Source of the DNA: a virus | Direction: 5' to 3' (one strand) | IMG/VR virus record: IMGVR_UViG_3300027762_000033 | Coordinates: 1-26,609 of that record | DNA: 26,609 nucleotides | Shown here: piece by piece, positions 1 through 8,231 of the stretch | How positions within the stretch are numbered: the stretch's first letter is position 1 | Layout of the letters: every line of letters begins with the position of its first letter | Program-made: the position numbers and the translations under genes | The notes under the pieces: generated by a model | Told to the model about the DNA's origin: nothing | Database searches by the model: none | Seen by the model: only the letters and a program-made list of their open reading frames with translations

Positions 1-2083
1 CACGCGGTGCTTCCTTTTGTAAAGCTACTTCTTCTTTCGTCCCTTGCACTTCCGTCCTGGCGTTTGGCTCACCACCTTTCTCTAAGGTCGTTTCTTTCCA
101 CGCTGTCTCAGTCCACTTTCTATTGCTAAGCGAAGACATAGTCCCAACATTACCAACCTCAGCCATAGCGTCAACCCAGCTTTTGTGTTCTGAATGACCT
201 ATAACAACCTCTCCGTCCTTAAAGTAAGACACTCTCCAATTACCTGTGATCTGATGTTGGTCCTTATCGTAAACACCAGGAGCAGGTGTTTTAGTAACTA
301 TTGCAATCTCACCTTTATCAGAGACAAACTTAGCTGGCTTGTCTTTAGACGCAATGGTATACTTTCCAGTCGTACGGTTTAACGCTTGTCCTTGATCGTT
401 ATACTGTACTGCTTTCTTCCCCGGCTCGTACAAAAACTCACCCTCCTGCCCTTTTGTAAAGCCAAGCTTCTCATAGAACCCTTCAAGTCCTTCTTGCTTA
501 GTCGGGTCAAGTGCCTCTGGCACTAGGCGTAGAGGTAGCTTCGTCTCGTCTGCTAGCCGCATCACTCCTTGTATAAACTTCGTCCCCGCACCTGTCCCAG
601 CCTGCGGATTCTCGACGTTGTTTAACAGGATGCCGTCATCCCCAACAAACACAGACCCTCTGATACTTGGGTCTGTTGCGCGCAGCCACCCGTCCCTACC
701 TAACTTTCCGGCTTGCCGGACCAGTCCCGCACCTGCCTTCACAATGTGTGCCGCAAGTATCTCTGGGTCCACACTCTGCACTCCACCACGTCTCTTAATC
801 GTATCTTGTGCCCACTGCTGCGCTGCTTCGTAAGCACTCTTCACTGGAGTCGACTTCTTCGTTGGTACGATCTGCTGCTTAGTTAACGTTTCTCTCAAAG
901 ACAGTAAGTCATCCAACGCCGCAGGCTGCTTCGCACGTTCCTCTTCTGCTAGGCGTGCTGCAAGTTGCTCACTAAATAGTTGCTCTAATGGTATTTGTGC
1001 CTGCCTAGCTGTAGGCAACGGCTCACCACCACGGAAGCTAATCTGTCCACCTTCATTAGCAAGGCGTTCTGGTGTCGGTCCAACAGCAGATGCTTCTTGC
1101 ACCAACGGCTCTTCTCGCCGTAACGGCTGTTCCAACGGCTTCAACGGCTTCGGTTGTTTAGGCCCTATTAGCAACGACTTATCTATATTCCTTCCTTCTG
1201 TCGGCATGAACTGAGTCGACCCCTCAACCGCACGCTTGACATCTGTCAACGTCGGTATAATCCCAGGGCCTTTAGGCAACGGTGCTTCTGGCATGTCGGC
1301 TAAACCATGCTTCAACGCACCCCTTGACATCAACCCACCAAGTGCCAGCCCAGCAGCGCCACCGCCAACCTCTTGCGGCGTCTTTGCACTAGCTAACCTA
1401 TCAACCATTTCAGGCAACGCCTCTGCAATCGACCCACCAAAAGCTACAGGTACAGGCTTAATTGGTCCAACTTTCAGTGGCAACAACGCAGACTGCAACA
1501 GCATCTTCGGCGACGTAAGTCCCTCTGCTGTTCTAGCAGTCTCTTCCACTGCGCCTAGTCCAGTCTCCAACGCCGTGTTCAACAACGAAGGATTCTGTCT
1601 CAACTTCTTATACGTCTCGGCAAGCAACGCTTCGTCGATCAACTTAAGCACGCCGACATCTGGCTGCGTTATCGTCTGCTGCGGTGGTCCAACAAACGTT
1701 TCAGGTGTCAACTCTGGTGAAGCTACTGGTGCAGTGCCTTTCCGTAGCACGTCACCAAAATAGTTAACCATGTCTACTCCTACTTGTCCAACTTTATCAA
1801 GTGCTGGACCAAACACTTTACCAGTCATCTGCGCCATCGGGCTATAGCCAACCAACGGCCCTAAGAAAGGTTGTTGCTTTAGCCGTTGAAACGCATTAGG
1901 AGCCTCCGGCACTTGGTCAAGGTTTGCCCCCATCGTCGCCATGTTCGCAGCGAACTGTCCCCACTGGCCTACCTTAACTCCAGCATCAAGGCCAGCCTCT
2001 AGTGCGTTCCATTTCGTGGAACCAACCGCCTTGAAATCCTCCCAAGGAGCCGTCGTAGCAAAGTCTTCCCAAGGTGCGCTCAT
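1..2083 (-). CDS. Large internal virion (ejection) protein, C-terminus beyond window
   Basis: An uninterrupted minus-strand frame of 694 codons starts at ATG 2083, which overlaps the stop of the upstream gene as ATGA, and runs off the left edge without a stop. The N-terminus carries a short tandem repeat (APWEDF at residues 3-8 and 12-17). The rest is Ala/Gly/Pro/Gln-rich with a Gly-rich helical stretch around residues 225-265, as in big podoviral ejection proteins. Residues about 480-545 end in FYEKLGF (536-542), which resembles the C-terminal motif of a GNAT acetyltransferase embedded in a larger phage polypeptide. Position as last of a run of ejection-type genes after the nozzle fits a T7 gp15/gp16-like role (DNA ejection channel). 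The reading frame is certain; the function is inferred from position and composition. The acetyltransferase-like segment may be degenerate. Confidence 0.8.
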   Translation of the reverse strand, partial: MSAPWEDFATTAPWEDFKAVGSTKWNALEAGLDAGVKVGQWGQFAANMATMGANLDQVPEAPNAFQRLKQQPFLGPLVGYSPMAQMTGKVFGPALDKVGQVGVDMVNYFGDVLRKGTAPVASPELTPETFVGPPQQTITQPDVGVLKLIDEALLAETYKKLRQNPSLLNTALETGLGAVEETARTAEGLTSPKMLLQSALLPLKVGPIKPVPVAFGGSIAEALPEMVDRLASAKTPQEVGGGAAGLALGGLMSRGALKHGLADMPEAPLPKGPGIIPTLTDVKRAVEGSTQFMPTEGRNIDKSLLIGPKQPKPLKPLEQPLRREEPLVQEASAVGPTPERLANEGGQISFRGGEPLPTARQAQIPLEQLFSEQLAARLAEEERAKQPAALDDLLSLRETLTKQQIVPTKKSTPVKSAYEAAQQWAQDTIKRRGGVQSVDPEILAAHIVKAGAGLVRQAGKLGRDGWLRATDPSIRGSVFVGDDGILLNNVENPQAGTGAGTKFIQGVMRLADETKLPLRLVPEALDPTKQEGLEGFYEKLGFTKGQEGEFLYEPGKKAVQYNDQGQALNRTTGKYTIASKDKPAKFVSDKGEIAIVTKTPAPGVYDKDQHQITGNWRVSYFKDGEVVIGHSEHKSWVDAMAEVGNVGTMSSLSNRKWTETAWKETTLEKGGEPNARTEVQGTKEEVALQKEAPR

Positions 2084-2967
2084 GGAACTTTTTCCCAGTT
2101 GTTTTTATCTGCCGGATCACCACCCAGGAACCGATAGCCTTTCATAACTGTCCCAGGAGCAGGTCCGCTCTTAGTCTGCACAGACTGTTGCGCCGCAGGC
2201 ACATTCTGCATAAAGTTCGTCGCAGCACTACCCATACTGCGTAACGTCTCCGGTGGTATCGCCCCAGCCTCAAGCATAAAGCGACCAGATGGAACCTGAT
2301 TCGTCACTTGCTTGTTCTCTACAAACGGATTCCACTTACCTATCGTACTAACTTGATTAGTCGTCTCTGGTACAACTTGCGGGTTAAAGATCGACTGTCT
2401 TAACGCAAGTGCCGTCCCCACCGGAAGCGACTGATTCGCAACCGCTTGCCCAAACTGTGCATCCCTCTGCAATAACGACTGTCCAGGCAGCAACACTGGC
2501 CGATGGTTATTTTCGTCCGCTGGAACCTGATACTTTCCTTGGTTCAGCATCGTTGGCACCGACGACCCAAGTTCGTTTCCTGCCGTAGGTGTCAGCGGTG
2601 CTAATGGCTTCGGTGCACCTTCCGCAGCAGCCTGCGCTGTATAGTACATCCCTCTTGACTTATTCAACTCTTTTAACATCTCAAGCTGTGCATCAGCCCT
2701 TTTGTTAGCTTCTGCCTGCTGTGTAGCACGCGCCGCCCTATCCGCTATGTGCTGGTCCAGCATCGACTTTTGATACTCTCCCGTCTGCCCCAACTGCTCC
2801 CTCTGCAACCCTAGTCTTTGCTGTTCCATCATCGACTGCTGCATGAACTCTCTATCTCTCTGTGCAAGGGCAGCTTTCTGCTGTAACGCTTGTGCATAGA
2901 TAGCACCTAGATTGTTTGACGTATCTGCGGCTGCAAGCCACGGATTGACTGTGCGTATGTAAGGCAT
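2080..2967 (-). CDS. Gln/Ala-rich probable internal virion protein
   Basis: A 295-aa soluble protein with no signal peptide or membrane segment. Residues about 25-105 are a long Gln/Ala/Glu/Arg-rich helical stretch likely to form a coiled coil. Residues 115-295 are Pro/Asn/Gln-rich and low in hydrophobics. It lies between two other ejection-type proteins and its stop overlaps the start of the following gene by four bases (ATGA), so it is translated within the same late operon. No catalytic motif is visible. An internal virion or ejection protein is the simplest reading from position and composition; I do not recognise the family. Confidence 0.72.
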   Translation of the reverse strand: MPYIRTVNPWLAAADTSNNLGAIYAQALQQKAALAQRDREFMQQSMMEQQRLGLQREQLGQTGEYQKSMLDQHIADRAARATQQAEANKRADAQLEMLKELNKSRGMYYTAQAAAEGAPKPLAPLTPTAGNELGSSVPTMLNQGKYQVPADENNHRPVLLPGQSLLQRDAQFGQAVANQSLPVGTALALRQSIFNPQVVPETTNQVSTIGKWNPFVENKQVTNQVPSGRFMLEAGAIPPETLRSMGSAATNFMQNVPAAQQSVQTKSGPAPGTVMKGYRFLGGDPADKNNWEKVP

Positions 2968-2974
2968 AAACTTA

Positions 2975-3643
2975 TCAAGGGAACATTACACCATAAGGAT
3001 TAACACCAGGCGCGAAGGCCGTACCAGCAGAATTAAATGTAGTCCCTACTGGAGCAGCAGAAGCGGATACACCACCACCTAAAGCAGAACCTATTCCAGT
3101 AACCATCCCAGCAGCCCCAAGCAACTTACCTATACCACCTAACGTATCTCCTTTATGACTCGCATCCTGTAACTCAAGCGGCAGCACATTCGCACTCCCT
3201 GCTGCCATATTTCCATATATCGACTGCATCTGTGCTGCTCTCGCGTTTTTGATTGCTTGCTGCAACTGCCAGTCGCTAAGGCCGGTGAACTGTGCCCTCT
3301 GCTGACTCGCCAACCCTTTCGCCGCCTTCTGTCCGGCTTCGCCGACAGCGGTCTGTGGTGTTGTCTGTAAGGTCGACGCAACACTAGAGCCTAGCGGCAC
3401 CGCCTCTGCTCGGTTATAGTCTGCCTGCCTTGTCTGCTGCCCCTGTTGGATTTGAGTGTCTGCCTCATCACGTCCTCCTGCCTTCAACGACGCCGCAAAC
3501 TCCCCTCTCGACTTCTTCCGCAACGCCTCCTGCCGTGCCAACTCCGCCTTAGTCGCGCTCTCTGCTGCGTTCTTCGCCTGCTGCTGGCCAGCGACTTGTA
3601 GGCCCGTCCCGATAGCCGCTAGTATTAGTGGTAGCCAAAACAT
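2975..3643 (-). CDS. Probable internal virion protein (T7 gp14-like position)
   Basis: This 222-aa protein begins with a hydrophobic segment (FWLPLILAAIGTGLQVAG, residues 2-19), followed by an Ala/Gln/Lys-rich helical region (about 20-150) and a Gly/Ala-rich hydrophobic stretch (about 165-195, GIGKLLGAAGMVTGIGSALGGG) that could insert in a membrane. Such small Ala/Gly-rich proteins with a hydrophobic N-terminus are typical of podoviral ejection proteins that enter the host envelope. The ATG is separated by one base from the upstream stop, and AGAGG lies just upstream as a ribosome binding site inside the previous gene's end. Family assignment is by composition and gene order, not by a diagnostic motif. 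Confidence 0.74.
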   Translation of the reverse strand: MFWLPLILAAIGTGLQVAGQQQAKNAAESATKAELARQEALRKKSRGEFAASLKAGGRDEADTQIQQGQQTRQADYNRAEAVPLGSSVASTLQTTPQTAVGEAGQKAAKGLASQQRAQFTGLSDWQLQQAIKNARAAQMQSIYGNMAAGSANVLPLELQDASHKGDTLGGIGKLLGAAGMVTGIGSALGGGVSASAAPVGTTFNSAGTAFAPGVNPYGVMFP

Positions 3644-3644
3644 A

Positions 3645-4241
3645 TTAACCTCTTACCGTTACTGGTGACTGTGTCAAATAGTTACCGAAGCCATAGGTTC
3701 GTCCGTTCTGCTGTTGCTGCTGTCCTAACTGATTTGCTAAATGTATCCTCGCCCAGTCCTCTAGAAACCCACCAACTGGCTGAAAGGCGCTTGGCATAGT
3801 AATGGTGGCCGCTGCACGAAGGGCCTGTTGTGACGCCTGTGACGGATCAGCACTCGCATTTAGTTGACTCACTAACGCACTTCTCTGGTCCTCGACTTCA
3901 CGCCGTAAGTTCTGCGCCTCACTTGCAGCGGTGTCAACTATCCCACGTTGCTGCCGTGCAATGTTCTTGTCTAGACCCTCAACAGCCTGATTTGCTGCAC
4001 TCGACTGAAGCAGACCTTTATCAGCCAGGCTAAACGCCAGCCTATCCTGCATCGCCTTTGCCTCACTCCCCAGCACCGGCATAGCATACGACTTATACGC
4101 GTCTGCCCTCTGATTGTAAAACTCAGGCGTGAACTTGGCAAAGGTACTATCTATCCCTTGCATTCCCGCCGCTATGTCCGCCTGTCTCTGTTGCTCTTGC
4201 GCGCGTGCGTAAGATCCTGTACCGCTAGAACCACAACCCAT
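3645..4241 (-). CDS. Probable internal virion protein, MGCGSSG N-terminus
   Basis: A 198-aa protein with a Gly/Ser/Cys N-terminus (MGCGSSGTGSYARAQEQQRQ), then mostly charged and polar helix with many Gln and Ala up to residue 155, then a C-terminal segment with a Gln run (about 175-179) and aromatic residues. There is no signal peptide: the Cys near the N-terminus lacks the preceding hydrophobic core of a lipoprotein. The start is supported by AAAGGTGA a few bases upstream. It is the first of four consecutive ejection-type ORFs downstream of the GNAT-like gene. The role in DNA ejection is inferred from order and composition. Confidence 0.72.
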   Translation of the reverse strand: MGCGSSGTGSYARAQEQQRQADIAAGMQGIDSTFAKFTPEFYNQRADAYKSYAMPVLGSEAKAMQDRLAFSLADKGLLQSSAANQAVEGLDKNIARQQRGIVDTAASEAQNLRREVEDQRSALVSQLNASADPSQASQQALRAAATITMPSAFQPVGGFLEDWARIHLANQLGQQQQQNGRTYGFGNYLTQSPVTVRG

Positions 4242-4244
4242 AAA

Positions 4245-4619
4245 TCACCTTTCAAGTTTTTTCACGAACAGTGTTGTTGTTATTGTCTGCTGGTAGCCGA
4301 ACTTCGGCATGTAGGTAAAGAATGGCGATGACTCCCAACACGGCACACAAACGCAATCAGCACCCACAGCCTGAAGCACATCTTCAACGAAACATAGTGC
4401 ATTAACCGACGCAGGTGCCTTGACCTTTTTACTATCTGTCCACGCAAGCACCAACGGCACAGCACCGACAGACAAATACCCCACAATCTCTCCGTCTTGC
4501 TCCATCACGTGTGTCGGCTTCAGCACCACATGGTTATCTTCAGCCGCTCTCTTCGTCAGCGTCTCCATGTCCTCCTGTCGGACACGGCGCACTCGCATAA
4601 ACTTCTCCATAAGATTCAT
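4245..4619 (-). CDS. GNAT-like acetyltransferase-fold protein
   Basis: This 124-aa protein has the spacing of a small GNAT fold: an N-terminal basic strand/helix (residues 6-28), a beta hairpin with DGEIVGYLSVG (42-52), a helix around 70-85, and near the C-terminus PFFTYMPKFGYQ (99-110), which resembles the last GNAT motif (YEKLGF-type). The canonical acetyl-CoA pyrophosphate loop Q/RxxGxG/A is not evident, so catalytic activity is doubtful. Small GNAT-like genes sit beside tail and ejection genes in many podoviruses, as here between the nozzle and ejection proteins. The ATG overlaps the previous stop as ATGA; an in-frame ATG three codons later is an alternative start. Confidence 0.68.
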   Translation of the reverse strand: MNLMEKFMRVRRVRQEDMETLTKRAAEDNHVVLKPTHVMEQDGEIVGYLSVGAVPLVLAWTDSKKVKAPASVNALCFVEDVLQAVGADCVCVPCWESSPFFTYMPKFGYQQTITTTLFVKKLER

Positions 4620-5761
4620 CGTTCGACTTCGTTGTAGTAAACTATCACCGACGCAACTTTTGCGGCTAGTGCCGAGGTGCTAACCAACTTCACTGAAAAA
4701 TGTGTTCCAACACCATTAACCATCAGGCGTCGACGCGCAAGTGTTGAAGACGTCACAGTGCCTACTTCTGTGTAGACGTCACCTTCAAAATCCACGCTGA
4801 AGTAAACCGTCCACGTCCCCTGAATAACCACATCTAAAGAAAAGTACTGCTTCCCGGTCCCCGGCTTACCTGCGTCCATCCACGGGAGTGTCATCGTCAC
4901 CTGCGCTGCATCGTATCCGTTGATCTTGTAAATCTTGTTGTTCGTTGCCCTGACGTAAACCGCTCCGTCCAGAACCACAAACTTTTCAAACGTCACCGAC
5001 CCGTCCACCGTCGATGGCAGAAACGTACTCCACGCCACAACCTTCGCTTGCGGGAAGTAGGACAGCACGTAGATCGTGTCTTTCAGAAATAACAGATACT
5101 GACTCTTATTCGGCACGAACGCCGCACACGCATTCTCCTTCAGCACAGGATTACTCCCAGTCGCCTTCGCGGTCACAAGTCCATCAACCGCTGAGCCGAT
5201 GTCGACGACGTACGCATTGTTACTACTATCTCGCACCCGCACACTCCGCACCCCGCTATCATGTAACATGAATATGTCCAAGTCCCCGATCTGCTGCACA
5301 CTCAACGGTGCATACGTCCCTATCCCATTAAGAATCTGATCTTGTACATAGCTACTAGGCGCTGCTGCGATAGTCCAAATCTGCGTCGTATTCCTCGCTA
5401 TCAACGCGAGCCGACCCTGATACGGCGCGACCGCCACAAGGTTTTCTGTCGCTGCAACCTGGTTCGTCGAAATGACATACCCCGCTCCGGTATTCTGCTG
5501 CTCGAACTGTGTCGGCACCGCCGACGCCGAAAAAGCCCACCGACTTCCAACAACAAAGTTGAGCTTGTTCTTTAACGTCCTTGCAAAGGTAGGCACTAAA
5601 CCAGTTACGTCTCCAAAGCCGAACGTATATTCGTCATCTCCCGCTGCAAGCAGCAACGTCCATTGGTCTCCCGCCTCCCAAGTGCCATCAAAGGTCACAC
5701 GAGTAAACTGGCCATAACCAGTCGTTGGTCCAAAACCACCACTAAACGCAAAGGTAGACAT
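4616..5761 (-). CDS. Tail nozzle / DNA stabilization-like protein, C-terminal part
   Basis: A 381-aa beta-rich protein. It contains repeated blade-like segments such as YQGRLALIARNTTQIWTI (about 125-142), GIGTYAPLSVQQIGDLDIFML (about 157-177), SGVRSVRVRDSSN (about 179-191) and KVVAWSTFLPSTVDGSVTFE (about 237-256). This pattern occurs in phage proteins of the P22 gp10 / T7 gp12 nozzle type, which close the DNA channel below the adaptor. It lacks the N-terminal GxxSR...pG...N...G...kR segment of that family, but the gene immediately upstream, with a one-base TAATG overlap, has exactly that segment. The two ORFs therefore look like one nozzle protein carried as two chains. Confident as a tail protein, less so on the exact homologue. 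Confidence 0.76.
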   Translation of the reverse strand: MSTFAFSGGFGPTTGYGQFTRVTFDGTWEAGDQWTLLLAAGDDEYTFGFGDVTGLVPTFARTLKNKLNFVVGSRWAFSASAVPTQFEQQNTGAGYVISTNQVAATENLVAVAPYQGRLALIARNTTQIWTIAAAPSSYVQDQILNGIGTYAPLSVQQIGDLDIFMLHDSGVRSVRVRDSSNNAYVVDIGSAVDGLVTAKATGSNPVLKENACAAFVPNKSQYLLFLKDTIYVLSYFPQAKVVAWSTFLPSTVDGSVTFEKFVVLDGAVYVRATNNKIYKINGYDAAQVTMTLPWMDAGKPGTGKQYFSLDVVIQGTWTVYFSVDFEGDVYTEVGTVTSSTLARRRLMVNGVGTHFSVKLVSTSALAAKVASVIVYYNEVER

Positions 5762-7074
5762 TAGGGAGTTCCGTAGGTTAGGACAACGTTAATCCAATTT
5801 GTGTAAACAACATTAACTGGTGTATCAGTGCACTTACATCGAATCTGAAATGACACAGATCTATCCACCCTCAACGACTTACTAAACGAAGCCGTTGCCG
5901 TGCCTTGTCCGTTGATTATGATGCTTGCATCACTTGTCTCCCACACTTTCGTTACTACACCTGTCGGTGCAGTTAACAACACTGTTACAGTGGGACTAAC
6001 TATCTCTTTATAATAACTGCTTAAGACAGTATCTGTCGTACTCAACGCAGCCTCACTCAACGCAACCGAAAACGCAGAAGGAGCTACACTAGCAACCGCT
6101 CCGCCACTGCCACCGACAGTCACAACCAACAAACCAACCAACGTACCATACGCTATCGGGGCACTCACCACAAGCGTGTCGCCATCTGCCTCCGCAGTAT
6201 AACCGGTTGTGTGCGTGTTAATCGCAAGTGCGATAGCAGACGCGGTATCACCTACATCTGCAAGGCCAGCAACGGTCTCAGCCGAGTGCAACCGAACATA
6301 CCCACCAAGAGAATCTGGTCCTTCAACCAAGAATGTCGAGTCTGCTGTACTTGACGTGACGATAAACGTCGCCGTTGCCGACTCCCCTGCGGAGGCACTC
6401 TGCCCGTCGTCAATCTGCGACACCACAAGCGTACCATCGTCAGTTGTTACACTCTGAGTGAGCGCAAACGAGATGTTTGTTGGTGACTTTAATTCAACGT
6501 AGTTATTAACCAACGTAACTTGCCAGCCAGTCAAGTCTGTCAGTTGCCCTGCAAGCTGCGCAGCAAGTTCCACATTCGATGTCAGCCCGACTAGTACCTC
6601 ACCATTCACGAACTGCATCACCGGACTACCATCGTAAAACACGTAGCTATCCCCACTCGTGTACGTCGCCACCACCCACGCCTTGTCGCCGAACTGTGCA
6701 CTACACGTCACCGCTGTTATGCGGTGACGTGTATCGTCATACGTCACACCCTGCACTACCTCTGGATGCACAAGCTGCTGGTACGTCACACCCGTCGGCG
6801 CTGTGATATACGGCTCGGTCACTCCATCCGTATACGCTGACCCAAACACCAGTAACCCAGTCGACACCTCTTGCAGCCCAAACGTCCCCTGGTTCTCATT
6901 GCTGTCCAGCACACTCACATCTGCAAACGCTTCAAACGCTTCTCTCTTTTCAACCTCCCCACCTTGGTTCACGAACGCATTCTCTAGCGTCTGTAACGTC
7001 CCTGGCTGGGAGGTCAGTTCGTCTTTGCGGCTATCTAGGCCGTACTTAAAGTTCTGGATTGCAAGATATTTCAT
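5761..7074 (-). CDS. Tail nozzle / stabilization-like protein, N-terminal part with Ig-like insert
   Basis: This is a 437-aa protein. Residues 1-50 (KYGLDSRKDELTSQPGTLQT, then a NAFVNQGGEVEKREAF stretch) match the typical opening of podoviral nozzle/stabilization proteins. The first 150 residues continue as beta strands (GLLVFGSAYTDGVTEPYI). The remainder is Thr/Ser/Val/Ala-rich and looks like two or three Ig-like or beta-sandwich domains (about 160-437) rather than the propeller. The propeller-like part is in the next gene, joined by TAATG. No clear Shine-Dalgarno precedes the ATG; instead a perfect 6-bp hairpin lies 4 to 20 bases upstream, so translation or transcription may be controlled there. 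Structural role is inferred from the N-terminal signature and position. Confidence 0.72.
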   Translation of the reverse strand: MKYLAIQNFKYGLDSRKDELTSQPGTLQTLENAFVNQGGEVEKREAFEAFADVSVLDSNENQGTFGLQEVSTGLLVFGSAYTDGVTEPYITAPTGVTYQQLVHPEVVQGVTYDDTRHRITAVTCSAQFGDKAWVVATYTSGDSYVFYDGSPVMQFVNGEVLVGLTSNVELAAQLAGQLTDLTGWQVTLVNNYVELKSPTNISFALTQSVTTDDGTLVVSQIDDGQSASAGESATATFIVTSSTADSTFLVEGPDSLGGYVRLHSAETVAGLADVGDTASAIALAINTHTTGYTAEADGDTLVVSAPIAYGTLVGLLVVTVGGSGGAVASVAPSAFSVALSEAALSTTDTVLSSYYKEIVSPTVTVLLTAPTGVVTKVWETSDASIIINGQGTATASFSKSLRVDRSVSFQIRCKCTDTPVNVVYTNWINVVLTYGTP

Positions 7075-7078
7075 GACG

Positions 7079-7099
7079 GTTCCAGTTAATGGAACACAC
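7079..7099. repeat. Palindromic element, copy A (left border of accessory cassette)
   Basis: On the plus strand GTTCCA (7079-7084), a five-base spacer GTTAA, then TGGAACACAC (7090-7099). The 6-bp arms are perfect. The 21-base unit differs at one position from copy D (26385-26405) and, read in inverted orientation, at two positions from copy B (16677-16697). It fills the gap between the stop of the lipoprotein gene and the start of the nozzle gene. Confidence 0.85.
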
Positions 7100-7377
7100 T
7101 ACTTCACCACTTTCAGTATCTCGGCAATGGCGTTTAGCGCGGCCACGGTGTTCGTCCCGCTGCTCTCCTGCGTCAGACTTCCGACGCTTGCGCCCTGGGT
7201 CTTTTCTGTCTGGCTCGCCTTGAAGTTCGCGAGTTGCGACTTTGAATCAAAGAACGTCCAGCCCGTGACTTTCGTTGTGATCGTGGTTGTCTCTCCATTT
7301 CGTACGTCCGTTTGTTTGGTTGTGAAGTGTGCGCAGCCGCAGAGGGCCACGACGGCGAGTAGTGCGATTGTTTTCAT
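7099..7377 (-). CDS. Small lipoprotein
   Basis: Start chosen at ATG 7377 because it overlaps the previous stop as ATGA and GGAG lies nine bases upstream; a start five codons earlier is also open. The 92-aa product has a short basic end, a hydrophobic core and two Cys (MKTIALLAVVALCGC, Cys13 and Cys15), so a lipoprotein signal is likely although the box LCGC is not canonical. The mature part is Thr/Ser/Lys-rich, with TTTITTKVTGWTFFDSKSQL in the middle and a short C-terminal amphipathic helix. It is last in the lysis-like block and may be an envelope protein that assists lysis or excludes other phages. No family recognised. Confidence 0.68.
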   Translation of the reverse strand: MKTIALLAVVALCGCAHFTTKQTDVRNGETTTITTKVTGWTFFDSKSQLANFKASQTEKTQGASVGSLTQESSGTNTVAALNAIAEILKVVK

Positions 7378-7775
7378 GGTTGTTTTCTCCATTCGTTTTC
7401 AAGTTTCCAGTGGTTAGTGTGGCTGCTAATTGGCACTTCGTAGGTGAACACTCGCGGCCCGGCGTCTTGCACGGTGATTGTCACTCTGCGAACGACGTTA
7501 CTCGCCTGCCAGCGTTCGGTCGCGGGTTGATACTGGCTGCCGGCGTGCAACGGGCGGTGGGTGGCAATTCCCGGACTTTTACTGAGCATCACACAAATTT
7601 CGCACCCCTCCCCATTATACCACTCGAATACATTGGTGACAATGCAGTCGGACTTCTGAACGCCGTTAGTATGTTGGTAAGCGAAGCACGAGCATCCGCA
7701 AACCCATCGCAGAATCAGGTAGGCGCACGCGCTATAAATGAACGTAATGCGTAGGTTGCGTTTGGCTATTGTCAT
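7374..7775 (-). CDS. Small membrane or exported Cys-rich protein
   Basis: A 133-aa product with a basic N-terminus and a hydrophobic segment at residues 11-32 (TFIYSACAYLILRWVCGCSC), followed by a soluble domain. The whole protein has eight Cys, several close together (VCGCSC, EGCEIC). The start is well supported: ATG 7775 overlaps the holin stop as ATGA and AAGGAG lies upstream. Its position directly behind the holin-like gene would suit an inner-membrane spanin partner, but the soluble part looks like beta strands, not the coiled coil of Rz proteins. Function unknown. Confidence 0.62.
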   Translation of the reverse strand: MTIAKRNLRITFIYSACAYLILRWVCGCSCFAYQHTNGVQKSDCIVTNVFEWYNGEGCEICVMLSKSPGIATHRPLHAGSQYQPATERWQASNVVRRVTITVQDAGPRVFTYEVPISSHTNHWKLENEWRKQP

Positions 7776-8125
7776 GGTGTCGTATCTCCTTCTTGCTGAA
7801 ACCAGCCGAGTTTTTGCTCGATGCGTTTCAGAAATTGATTATGGATGAACCACGCTGCGCAGGCGGCAACCAGGCCGAGCACGATCATTTTGGTTAGCCA
7901 CACCCGCAGTAGTTCGCCTGGCGGACGTTCGGAAAGCAGCGGGAAACACGCCATTCCCGCAAGCAACACCGCTCCGGGAATCCACTTGTTATCCACGAAT
8001 GGGAGCAGCTTGAGCGCGTATCCCAGCGCGATGCAGACGATCAGCACAAGCACCCCCACGGGCGCACCCATCAACGCATCGTTCCAGCGATAGAATGTTT
8101 CGAGTCCTGTTATTGTGTTGGTCAT
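7772..8125 (-). CDS. Holin-like membrane protein, three TM segments
   Basis: This 117-aa protein has three hydrophobic segments: about residues 21-40 (APVGVLVLIVCIALGYALKL), 48-64 (KWIPGAVLLAGMACFPL) and 76-95 (LTKMIVLGLVAACAAWFIHN). A charged C-terminal tail follows. The IPG turn at the start of the second segment, the size and the topology resemble phage holin families. It starts one base after the spanin-like gene stop and overlaps the next gene by ATGA, so it belongs to a compact lysis-like cluster. A holin would time lysis by permeabilising the inner membrane. Another small phage membrane protein cannot be excluded from sequence alone. Confidence 0.72.
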   Translation of the reverse strand: MTNTITGLETFYRWNDALMGAPVGVLVLIVCIALGYALKLLPFVDNKWIPGAVLLAGMACFPLLSERPPGELLRVWLTKMIVLGLVAACAAWFIHNQFLKRIEQKLGWFQQEGDTTP

Positions 8126-8126
8126 T

Positions 8127-8231
8127 TCAATACCTCACAGGTGGCGGCGGCGTGATCGTCACGTCGCTCTGGGTTGTTGCACAGCCGGCCAAGACGATGG
8201 CCAGCAGAATCACATACGCATATCGGTACAT
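8127..8231 (-). CDS. Rz1-like outer-membrane spanin lipoprotein candidate (34 aa)
   Basis: A 34-codon ORF begins at ATG 8231, eight bases after a strong AGGAG ribosome binding site (8240-8244), and ends with TGA at 8127, one base before the holin start. The product starts MYRYAYVILLAIVLAGC, a textbook lipoprotein signal with lipobox LAGC (Cys17). The 18-residue mature tail ends in PPPPVRY. Tiny size, lipobox and a proline-rich tail next to a holin are the hallmarks of Rz1-type o-spanins, which disrupt the outer membrane in the last step of lysis. The first 22 bases overlap the end of the upstream peptidase-like gene in another frame. The partner i-spanin is not obvious. Confidence 0.74.
   Translation of the reverse strand: MYRYAYVILLAIVLAGCATTQSDVTITPPPPVRY

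Noticed and set aside
1236-1763. 175-aa plus-strand frame
   Set aside because: Antisense shadow of the uninterrupted 694-codon minus-strand gene; composition mirrors that gene.
4697-4710. GTGTTCC...AACAC near the nozzle gene end as a fifth palindromic element
   Set aside because: Lies inside coding sequence and lacks the N5 spacer and TGGAAC arm.
6803-7417. 204-aa plus-strand frame
   Set aside because: Runs antisense across the nozzle and lipoprotein genes, which have coupled starts and domain signatures.
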